Of a stretch of 38,653 nucleotides of DNA, positions 1-5,875 are shown one piece after another. A program made the position numbers and the translations under genes. Each line of letters opens with the position of its first letter. Within the stretch, counting starts at the first letter, position 1. The DNA lies in the NCBI RefSeq assembly GCF_002885955.2, contig NZ_POQS01000001.1, positions 984,212 to 1,022,864 of the forward strand, given 5' to 3'. The notes below the pieces were generated by a model. It was not told where the DNA came from and searched no databases. It was given only the letters and a program-made list of their open reading frames with translations. This DNA is from Achromobacter pulmonis. Its GTDB lineage: Bacteria; Pseudomonadota; Gammaproteobacteria; Burkholderiales; Burkholderiaceae_B.

Positions 1-546
1 CATGCCGGCCAGCGCGGGTTCCAGCGCCAGGGTCTGGGCCGCGTCCAGCACCTGCTGCTCGGCCCCGTGCGCGGCCTGGTAGGCGACCAGCGCGCGCGCT
101 TTCTCCAGCAGCTCGGGGCTGCGGTAGGCGATCAGCTTGCCGTTCTTCAGGTGGCCGAAATCCAGGTTCTCCTGCTCCAGCAGGGTATGCATCACGTCGC
201 GGCTGAGATAGGACAGGCCGGAGAGCTGGGCGGTCGATTCGCGCGCCACCGAGGCGCGGCACGCCAGCGCGAATTGCAGGCACCAGCGCCACTGGTGCGG
301 GTCCAGCCGGGGCCTGAACCGCAGCGGCGAATCGGCCCGCAGCAGCCAGCCCGGCACGCTGGGCAGCACGCCGGGGCCGGCCAGCGGCGCCACGTAGCTG
401 TAGCTGAGCTGTCCGCCGTTGGCGTAGCTGGACACTTCCGCCGGACGGGGCTGGCTGTCGACCAGAACCACGTCGTGGCCCTGGCGCGCCAGAAAATACG
501 CCGACGTGACGCCCACGACGCCGGCACCGATGACGCAAACGCGCAT
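1..546 (-). CDS. dadA: D-amino acid dehydrogenase, small subunit (5' part, cut by window edge)
   Basis: Only the first 182 residues are present; the frame is open to base 1. The protein begins MRVCVIGAGVVGVTSAYFL, a Rossmann FAD-binding motif (GAGVVG), followed by the AxxEVSSYANGGQLS stretch and the APLAGPGV block typical of the DadA family of FAD-dependent oxidases (DAO fold). Family members oxidatively deaminate D-amino acids such as D-alanine to keto acids and pass electrons to the respiratory chain at the inner membrane. The full-length family protein is about 410-435 residues, so more than half is missing. The start is the ATG at 544-546; the glycine-rich motif beginning at residue 7 makes a later start impossible. 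It lies downstream of nsrR on the same strand, separated by 102 bp containing a hairpin. Other FAD-dependent amino-acid oxidases are possible but less likely. Confidence 0.85.
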   Translation of the reverse strand, partial: MRVCVIGAGVVGVTSAYFLARQGHDVVLVDSQPRPAEVSSYANGGQLSYSYVAPLAGPGVLPSVPGWLLRADSPLRFRPRLDPHQWRWCLQFALACRASVARESTAQLSGLSYLSRDVMHTLLEQENLDFGHLKNGKLIAYRSPELLEKARALVAYQAAHGAEQQVLDAAQTLALEPALAGM

Positions 547-596
547 GCCTGAATCCAAATGACTGGGAATCGCCTATTCTCGGGCGCGCGCGGCGC

Positions 597-621
597 CTGC
601 GGCAAATGCCAAATGCCGCAG
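597..621. terminator. Perfect 8-bp inverted repeat between nsrR and dadA
   Basis: CTGCGGCA (597-604) and TGCCGCAG (614-621) form a perfect 8-bp stem with a 9-nt loop. It lies just past the end of nsrR and upstream of dadA, both on the minus strand. No U-run follows in the minus direction, so it may be a weak terminator of nsrR or an operator-like element in front of dadA. The role is inferred. Confidence 0.35.
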
Positions 622-648
622 GGTCCATAACAAAAGGGAATGCGCGCC

Positions 649-1086
649 TCAGGCGGCGCGGTGCAGGCGGATGATGGCGGCGGCGGTCGGATCGCGCACC
701 AGGTCGGCCAGCGTGTAGCCGTTGAGCGCGTCGTAGAAGGCCTGCAGGGTGCGCGCCAGCACGCCGGAAAGATGGCAGACGCCGTCCAGCGCGCAAGGCG
801 GCTCGCGGCAGTCGATCAGCGGGCCCTGCTGCTCCAGTTCGCGGATCAGGTCGCCCAGCCGGTACTCGGCGGCCGGGCGCGCCAGGCGCAGGCCGCCGCC
901 CTTGCCGCGCGAGGTGTCGATCCATCCGCGTTGCGCCATGAAGTGCGCCACCTTCACCAGGTGATTGCGCGACAGGCTGAAGCGGTCGGCGATCTCCGGG
1001 ATGGTGACGGCGGTAGGCCGGTCGCGGCATTGCGTCAGGTACATCAGCACGCGCAGGCCGAAGTCGGTGAATCGGGTCAGTTGCAT
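649..1086 (-). CDS. nsrR: Rrf2-family nitric-oxide-sensing repressor NsrR
   Basis: A 145-residue Rrf2 regulator starting MQLTRFTDFGLRVLMYL. An N-terminal winged helix (about residues 1-75, with SLSRNHLVKVAHFMAQRG as recognition region) is followed by a three-cysteine cluster, CREPPC-ALDGVC. The spacings of +5 and +6 match the Fe-S ligands of NsrR (Cys91, Cys96 and Cys102 in characterised members). The cluster reacts with NO, which releases the protein from DNA. A longer frame reaches 1254, but it adds 56 residues of shadow sequence with no family similarity, so the ATG at 1084-1086 was chosen. It lies 56 bp downstream of hmp on the same strand, so the two may be co-transcribed, and an NsrR-like site stands before hmp. 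IscR is less likely because its cysteine spacing differs. Confidence 0.9.
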   Translation of the reverse strand: MQLTRFTDFGLRVLMYLTQCRDRPTAVTIPEIADRFSLSRNHLVKVAHFMAQRGWIDTSRGKGGGLRLARPAAEYRLGDLIRELEQQGPLIDCREPPCALDGVCHLSGVLARTLQAFYDALNGYTLADLVRDPTAAAIIRLHRAA

Positions 1087-1142
1087 GGCAAGGTCGGGAA
1101 GGTCCCCGGCGGCCGGGGAGACAGGCCGCCAGGATACACCGC

Positions 1143-2360
1143 TCAGGCCGGCGCGCCGCCGCTGCCGAAGGCCTCGGCATGGATGCGGTCTTCGGGCACG
1201 CCCAGGCTGGTCAGGGCCTGGCGCTGCGCGCGCATGAAGCCGGCGGGGCCGCACAGATAGTAGTCGGCGCCCGGCACGATGGCGTCGTCCTGGATGGCGA
1301 GCAGGTCCACGCGGCCGGCGTGGTCGTAGTCGCGGCCGCGCTGGTCGCCGTTGCCGACTTCCTCGTAGAACACGGCCTTGCGCACGTTGGGGCGCTCGGC
1401 GGCGATGCTGTTGACGTGCTCTTTCATGGCGTGCACCGAGCCGTTGCGGCAGCCGTGCACGAAGCGGATCTGGCGGTCGTCGTTCAGGCCCACCAGGTGG
1501 TTCAGGATGGACACCATGGGCGTCAGGCCCACGCCGCCGCTCAGCAGCACCACGGGCGCGTTGCCTTCGGGACGCAGATGGAAATCGCCCTGCGGCGGCG
1601 CCACGTCCAGCACGTCGCCCTCCTGCAGGCGGTCGTGCAGGGCGTTGGAGACGCGGCCGGCCGGCGCCTGCGCGCTGCCGGTTTCGCGCTTGACCGAGAT
1701 GCGCAGGCGGTCCTGGCCGGGCGCGTCGGACAGGCTGTACTGGCGCGGCTGCATCAGGCCCAGTTCGGGCACGTACAGGCGCACCGAAACGTATTGGCCG
1801 GGCTGGTACGGGGGCACCTTGCCGCCGTCGGCAGGCGCCAGGTAGAACGAGGTGATCTCGGCGCTCTCGCGCTGCTTGCCGACCACGCGGAACCCGCGCC
1901 AGCCGGTCCAGCCGCCGGGCTTGGCGGCCGATTCGCCGTACAGCCGCGCCTCTTCGGCGATCAGCAGATCGGCCAGCTGGCCGTAGGCCGCGGCCCAGGC
2001 GTCCACCAGTTCGTCGGTGGCCGCCTCGCCCAGCACTTCGCGGATCGAGGCCAGCAGGTGCTTGCCCACGATGGGGTAGTGCTCGGGGCGGATGCCCAGG
2101 CTCACGTGCTTGTGCACGATGCGCGTCACCACCGGCATCAGCACCGAAGGATCGTCGATGTGTTCGGCATACGCCGCGACCGCGCCGGCCAGCGCCTGCT
2201 GCTGTTGACCGCCTTCCTGGTGGCCCTGGTTGAAGACCTGCTTGAGCTCAGGGTTGTGCTGGAACATGCGGGCATAAAAATGCCGGGTCAGCGCAACGCC
2301 ATGCGTCTTCAGGACGGGGGCGGTGCTCTTGACCAGGGCGCGGATTTCGGGACTCAACAT
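1143..2360 (-). CDS. hmp: Flavohemoglobin / nitric oxide dioxygenase Hmp
   Basis: A 405-residue protein, full length for Hmp. Residues 1-140 are a globin with proximal His85, and Tyr29 and Gln53 in the distal pocket at the same numbers as E. coli Hmp. Residues of about 150-255 form the FAD domain (RQYSLS motif), and about 265-400 the NAD(P)H domain (LLSGGVGLTPM, YYLCGPAGFM). The enzyme converts NO plus O2 to nitrate with NAD(P)H in the cytoplasm and so protects against nitrosative stress. The start ATG at 2358-2360 has an AAGGAG Shine-Dalgarno 6 nt upstream. The NsrR operator at 2397-2419 and the nsrR gene downstream point to NO-inducible expression. Confidence 0.96.
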   Translation of the reverse strand: MLSPEIRALVKSTAPVLKTHGVALTRHFYARMFQHNPELKQVFNQGHQEGGQQQQALAGAVAAYAEHIDDPSVLMPVVTRIVHKHVSLGIRPEHYPIVGKHLLASIREVLGEAATDELVDAWAAAYGQLADLLIAEEARLYGESAAKPGGWTGWRGFRVVGKQRESAEITSFYLAPADGGKVPPYQPGQYVSVRLYVPELGLMQPRQYSLSDAPGQDRLRISVKRETGSAQAPAGRVSNALHDRLQEGDVLDVAPPQGDFHLRPEGNAPVVLLSGGVGLTPMVSILNHLVGLNDDRQIRFVHGCRNGSVHAMKEHVNSIAAERPNVRKAVFYEEVGNGDQRGRDYDHAGRVDLLAIQDDAIVPGADYYLCGPAGFMRAQRQALTSLGVPEDRIHAEAFGSGGAPA

Positions 2361-2396
2361 CTACTGCTCCTTGTGGTGCGATCGGGTTCGCCGTTA

Positions 2397-2419
2397 AACA
2401 TATATTCATAATACATCTT
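2397..2419. promoter_or_regulatory. Putative NsrR operator upstream of hmp
   Basis: This 23-bp element runs from AACATATATTC (left half) to AATACATCTT (right half, 2410-2419). Compared with the published NsrR consensus (AAGATGYATTT, N, AAATRCATCTT), the right half-site is nearly perfect and the left has about three mismatches. It sits 37-59 bp upstream of the hmp start, where a repressor would block the promoter, in a locally AT-rich stretch. The match was made by eye. Confidence 0.65.
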
Positions 2420-2449
2420 TAACAATCTAATGGTAAACCCGCATCCGCT

Positions 2450-3118
2450 TCAGTCCGCTAACACCTCCCACTCGCCCAAAATCGCAACCGGCGGCAACAC
2501 ACAATTGGTTGCAGCGCGCCACGCGGGACGCGCCGGCGTCCCGGCCGCGGCGCGCCAGACCGCCGACGCCACCCACTCCCCGCCCAGGCGGTAAGCCGCC
2601 GCCCGCCACGCTCCCGGCGGCGCCCGCAGCCGCCATCCGGCCCAGTCCGCGTCCGGATCGCCCGCCAGGCCGACCGCGGCCATGTCCGCCGGAAAATCCA
2701 GCCGCGCCGCCTTCACGAAGGCTTCCTTGAGCGTCCATAGCAGGTAGAAGCGTTCCAGCCGCGCGGCGTCGTCCAGGCGCGCCAGCGCGGCCTGTTCCCG
2801 CGGCGCGCAGACCCATCGCGCCAGGCGCGGCACGTCGCGGGGACGTATCCGCTCCAGGTCGGCGCCCAGCGGCAGCCCCGCCGGCCCCGAGGCGCACAGC
2901 GCATGGCCGGCGCTATGGCTGAGCGAGGTCGTTGCGCCTTCGGCCAGCGCCGTGCGCACGTCCTGCAGCAGGGCGCGGCTGGCGCGCCAGTCGGCCTGCG
3001 CCCGGGGCCCGCGCACGGTGCGCGCGCGCGCCGCGTCGCCGGCCGAGAGCCGGTCCTCCGAATAGGCTTGCGCGGCGTGGCCGTCGGCCCACCAGAGCAG
3101 GATTTCAGGGGTATCCAA
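2450..3118 (-). CDS. 4'-phosphopantetheinyl transferase (Sfp/AcpT superfamily)
   Basis: A 222-residue protein with the two signature blocks of the superfamily: GADLERIRPRD (Asp87 and Glu89, Mg2+ ligands) and the FYLLWTLKEAFVK block (Trp128, Lys131, Glu132, Lys136). The enzyme transfers 4'-phosphopantetheine from CoA to the conserved serine of acyl carrier proteins. The gene diverges from the polyene operon, whose two ACP genes (4795 and 5073) offer obvious substrates; APE clusters usually carry such a PPTase. The start is uncertain. The frame opens at a TTG (3116-3118), since the ATG further upstream is out of frame and soon hits a stop. No strong Shine-Dalgarno is visible. A primary-metabolism AcpS-type role is unlikely because AcpS is much shorter. 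Confidence 0.88.
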   Translation of the reverse strand: MDTPEILLWWADGHAAQAYSEDRLSAGDAARARTVRGPRAQADWRASRALLQDVRTALAEGATTSLSHSAGHALCASGPAGLPLGADLERIRPRDVPRLARWVCAPREQAALARLDDAARLERFYLLWTLKEAFVKAARLDFPADMAAVGLAGDPDADWAGWRLRAPPGAWRAAAYRLGGEWVASAVWRAAAGTPARPAWRAATNCVLPPVAILGEWEVLAD

Positions 3119-3121
3119 GTT

Positions 3122-3186
3122 AAAAGGTAACCTGCATTAAAAGGGTCGGAAGAGCGCGCAACAAGATGCGCCCCAGGTAACTTTTT
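3122..3186. promoter_or_regulatory. Divergent promoter region with paired AGGTAAC boxes
   Basis: The 110 bp between the PPTase gene and the polyene operon contain AGGTAAC twice (3125-3131 and 3175-3181), exactly 50 bp apart. The flanks also form a near-inverted repeat: AAAAGGTAACCTG at 3122-3134 against CAGGTAACTTTTT at 3174-3186. Two sites about five helical turns apart between divergent genes suit a shared regulator. No regulator gene lies next to the cluster, so the binding protein is unknown. Confidence 0.4.
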
Positions 3187-3214
3187 TCATCAAAATCAGC
3201 CAAAAGCACCGTAG

Positions 3215-3220
3215 TAGAAT
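3215..3220 (+). promoter_or_regulatory. -10-like TAGAAT close to the first codon of the polyene operon
   Basis: TAGAAT lies 8 nt before the ATG at 3229. No Shine-Dalgarno is present. If this is the real -10 box, transcription would begin within 1-3 nt of the start codon, giving a nearly leaderless mRNA. No good -35 hexamer is visible 16-18 bp upstream. The same arrangement precedes mrcA (36932-36937). Confidence 0.35.
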
Positions 3221-3228
3221 CGCGCGCT

Positions 3229-3957
3229 ATGTTGACGTTTTCGATCGCGCAATGGCGAGGTTGGGCGCCTGGCATCGATAGCCCCGAAGGCTGGCTGGAT
3301 TGGGCGCGACACCCGTTCTGCCCCGTCGGAAATCAGGATGCGGCCCGGCTGGACTTCTTGCCCGCCCTGCAGCGCCGCCGCCTGAGCGCACTGGCCCGCG
3401 GGGTGTTCGACTGCGCGTGGCCGATGGCCCAGGCCCGACCCGGCATGCCGCTGGTCTACGCCTCGCGCCACGGCGAGACCAGCCGCAACTTCGGGCTGCT
3501 GCAGGCGCTGGCCGCCGGCGAACCGCTCTCGCCCACGGCGTTCGGCCTGTCGGTGCACAACGCCATCGCCGCCCAGTGGTCGATCATACGCCGCGAAACC
3601 GCCGAATCGGTGGCCCTGTCGGTGGAGGACGACGGCCTGGAGCACGCCATCGTCGAAGCCGCCATGCTGTTCGGCCAGGGCCACGACGACGTGCTGGTGG
3701 TGCTGGCCGAAGAATCGCCGCCGGCGCCCTACTCTCCCTGGGTGCAGGACGTGCCGTATTCCTACGCCGTCGCCCTGCACCTGCGCCCCGGCGCCGACTG
3801 GACGCTGGCCATGGCGCCGCGCCCGGCCGAGCCGGCCTGTACGCCGCCGCAGCTGTGGCCCAATCCCCTGAACCTGCTGCGCCAACTGTGCCTGGGCGGC
3901 GATGCCTGGCGGCACGCGAACCGCGCGCGCCAGTGGACCTGGACGCGGGCGGCATGA
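3229..3957 (+). CDS. apeC: Beta-ketoacyl synthase-like chain-length factor (ApeC type)
   Basis: A 242-residue protein resembling only part of a ketosynthase (KAS I/II-like family, Ketoacyl-synt_2). It has the YASRHGETSRNFGLLQAL block and a SVHNAIAAQWS segment where a true ketosynthase would carry its nucleophilic cysteine, so it is probably non-catalytic. In APE systems such a protein pairs with the full ketosynthase (ApeO) and sets polyene length. It is the first gene of the plus-strand operon, and its TGA overlaps the next ATG (ATGA at 3954-3957). The ATG at 3229 is not preceded by a ribosome-binding site; see the nearby TAGAAT box. Assignment rests on family resemblance plus operon position. 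Confidence 0.82.
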   Translation: MLTFSIAQWRGWAPGIDSPEGWLDWARHPFCPVGNQDAARLDFLPALQRRRLSALARGVFDCAWPMAQARPGMPLVYASRHGETSRNFGLLQALAAGEPLSPTAFGLSVHNAIAAQWSIIRRETAESVALSVEDDGLEHAIVEAAMLFGQGHDDVLVVLAEESPPAPYSPWVQDVPYSYAVALHLRPGADWTLAMAPRPAEPACTPPQLWPNPLNLLRQLCLGGDAWRHANRARQWTWTRAA

Positions 3958-4814
3958 CGACCTCGGCGCCGCGGCAGGACTGGTGGCTCTGGCGGCTCGT
4001 CGCCACGGGCATGGCGTTCACGCTGTTCGGCGTGGGCGGCGTGCTGCTGCGCGTGCTGGTGTTCCCGGCGCAGCGCCTGCTGCCGGGCGGGCTGCGCGAG
4101 CGCCAGCGCCGGGCGCGCCGGACCCTGAGCTGGACGTTCCGCATCTTCATCCGCTTCATGGTGCGCACCGGCATCCTGACCATCGATTTCCGCGGCGCCG
4201 AGCGCCTGGGGCAGCCGGGGCAGATGATCCTGGCCAATCATCCCTCGCTGCTGGACGTGGTGTTCCTGGTCGGCCACGTCGACAACGCCAACTGCATCGT
4301 CAAGCACGGCCTGGCGTCCAACCCGTTCACGCGCGGGCCGATCGCCGGCTGCGGCTACATCACCAACGACGAGAGCTTCGACATGTTCGACCGCGCCGCC
4401 GAGGTGCTGCGCAACGGCGAGACGCTGATCGTCTTTCCCGAAGGCACCCGCACGCCGCGCGATTCGTCGCCGCGCTTTCATCGCGGCGCCTGCGCCATCG
4501 CGCTGCGCGGCGCGCGCGTGGTGACGCCCGTGGTGATCAGCATGAATCCGCGCAGCCTGACCAAGGGCGAGCCCTGGTACCGGATTCCGCCCAGCCGGAT
4601 GCGCTATGTCATCCACGTCGGCGAGGACGTCGATCCCGCCGCCTGGCTGGCCGCGCATCCGCTGCCCATCGCCGGACGCCGGATGAACGATTACCTGCAT
4701 GCCTATTTCGAAGCCGAGCTGGCGCGCGCCGCGCCCGCCCGCGCTGCGCCGAACCAACCATCGCCCATCGCGGCGAACCCGGAGTCCAAGCTGGATGAAT
4801 CAACTGGAACTTGA
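3954..4814 (+). CDS. Lysophospholipid acyltransferase-like protein (ApeD type)
   Basis: A 286-residue PlsC-type acyltransferase. A hydrophobic N-terminal segment (about residues 14-35) probably anchors it to the inner membrane. The catalytic NHPSLLD motif (HX4D) and the FPEGTR substrate motif are intact. In APE clusters the matching gene is thought to transfer an acyl chain during assembly of the membrane-bound polyene. The start is the ATG at 3954, which overlaps the stop of the previous gene by 4 nt; longer frames run in apeC's shadow. The 3' end overlaps the first ACP gene by 20 nt, indicating translational coupling. The exact acyl donor and acceptor are unknown. Confidence 0.85.
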   Translation: MTTSAPRQDWWLWRLVATGMAFTLFGVGGVLLRVLVFPAQRLLPGGLRERQRRARRTLSWTFRIFIRFMVRTGILTIDFRGAERLGQPGQMILANHPSLLDVVFLVGHVDNANCIVKHGLASNPFTRGPIAGCGYITNDESFDMFDRAAEVLRNGETLIVFPEGTRTPRDSSPRFHRGACAIALRGARVVTPVVISMNPRSLTKGEPWYRIPPSRMRYVIHVGEDVDPAAWLAAHPLPIAGRRMNDYLHAYFEAELARAAPARAAPNQPSPIAANPESKLDESTGT

Positions 4815-5055
4815 ACTGAAAACCTTCGTCATCGAATCCCTGGGGCTGGAGGACATCACGCCCGAGGATATCGACAGCGACGCCCAGCTGTTCGGCGACG
4901 GCCTGGGGCTGGACTCCGTGGACGCGCTGGAGCTGGGCCTGGCCCTGCAGAAGCGCTACGGCATCACCATCGATCCCGAAACCCGGAACATGCGCGAACA
5001 TTTCACCAGCATCGCCACGCTGGCAGCCTTCGTGAACGCCCAGCGCCACGACTAA
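4795..5055 (+). CDS. apeE: Acyl carrier protein 1 (ApeE type)
   Basis: An 86-residue acidic acyl carrier protein. The phosphopantetheine attachment serine is Ser41 in GLGLDSVDALELGL, and helix IV is recognisable near the C-terminus. It carries the growing polyene as a thioester after activation by a PPTase, probably the one encoded divergently upstream. A GGAG lies about 10 nt before the ATG at 4795-4797; upstream in-frame codons belong to overlapping acyltransferase sequence. The stop TAA is followed within 20 nt by the second ACP gene, matching the tandem ACP pair of APE operons. Confidence 0.92.
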   Translation: MNQLELELKTFVIESLGLEDITPEDIDSDAQLFGDGLGLDSVDALELGLALQKRYGITIDPETRNMREHFTSIATLAAFVNAQRHD

Positions 5056-5072
5056 TGCAGACGGAGTCCACG

Positions 5073-5327
5073 ATGCAAACCCGCGAAGAAATCTTCGATA
5101 CGCTGCGCAGCGTGCTGATCGAACTGTTCGAGATCGAACCGGAACGCATCACGCCCGCGGCGAACCTGTACACCGACCTGGAAATCGACAGCATCGACGC
5201 CATCGATCTGATCGACCAGGTGCGCCGCCAGACCGGCCGCAAGCTCGACGCCAACGACTTCCGTGCGGTGCGCACCATCGAGGACGTGGTCGAAGCCATG
5301 TGGCAGAAGCAGGACCCGGCCGCATGA
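5073..5327 (+). CDS. apeF: Acyl carrier protein 2 (ApeF type)
   Basis: An 84-residue acyl carrier protein with Ser40 in the LEIDSIDAIDLID motif. Two in-frame ATGs exist: 5055, which overlaps the previous stop as TAATG, and 5073, which has a clean GGAG 6 nt upstream (5063-5066). The second was chosen; the first would add MQTEST. Tandem ACPs in one polyene operon probably divide labour between chain initiation or elongation and transfer to downstream enzymes, an inference from studied APE systems. The TGA overlaps the next ATG (ATGA at 5324-5327). Confidence 0.92.
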   Translation: MQTREEIFDTLRSVLIELFEIEPERITPAANLYTDLEIDSIDAIDLIDQVRRQTGRKLDANDFRAVRTIEDVVEAMWQKQDPAA

Positions 5328-5872
5328 GACGGGGCGTGGCAGCCGCGCTGACCGTGGCCGGCATCGCGTATCCCTTCGCCGTCTATGCGGCGCTGGGACG
5401 CGTGAGCACGGCCTGGATCGCGCTGCCGCTGGCGCTGCTGTGGCTGGCGCGCGGCCTGACCGCGGGCGCGGCGCAGCCCGGCTCGCGCGCGCTGCCGGCC
5501 GTCGCGGTCGTGTTCTGCCTGGTCCTGGCCGCCACGGATTCGCAAGCCGGCCTGCGCTGGTATCCGGTCATGGTCAACGCCATGATGCTGGCGGTCTTCG
5601 GCGCCAGCCTGAAATTCGGCCCGCCGGTGATCGAACGCCTGGCGCGCCTGCGCCATCCCGACCTGCCGCCGGCCGGCGTGCGCTACACGCGCAAGGTCAC
5701 GCTGGTGTGGTGCGCCTTCTTCGTCCTGAACGGCGCCACCGCCGCGGCCCTGGCCGCCTGGGCGCCGTGGGACTGGTGGCTGGCCTATAACGGCGCCATC
5801 AGCTACGGGCTGATGGGGCTGCTGCTGGCCGGCGAGTGGCTGCTGCGTCCGGCCGCGGCCAAAGCGGCCTGA
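5324..5872 (+). CDS. Integral membrane protein of polyene cluster (ApeG type)
   Basis: A 182-residue hydrophobic protein with about five predicted membrane segments, including those around residues 5-25, 28-45, 60-75, 85-100 and 125-175. It resembles the small COG4648-type membrane protein found at the same place in APE operons. No catalytic motif can be seen and the biochemical role is not known; an anchoring or transport role at the inner membrane is plausible. The start at 5324 gives a 4-nt overlap with the ACP stop. A longer frame from 5300 would overlap the ACP gene more and lacks support. Confidence 0.75.
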   Translation: MRRGVAAALTVAGIAYPFAVYAALGRVSTAWIALPLALLWLARGLTAGAAQPGSRALPAVAVVFCLVLAATDSQAGLRWYPVMVNAMMLAVFGASLKFGPPVIERLARLRHPDLPPAGVRYTRKVTLVWCAFFVLNGATAAALAAWAPWDWWLAYNGAISYGLMGLLLAGEWLLRPAAAKAA

Positions 5873-5875
5873 GCC

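Noticed and set aside
597..621. Small RNA or riboswitch upstream of dadA
   Set aside because: Only one simple hairpin is present, with no further conserved structure; there is not enough to call an RNA element.
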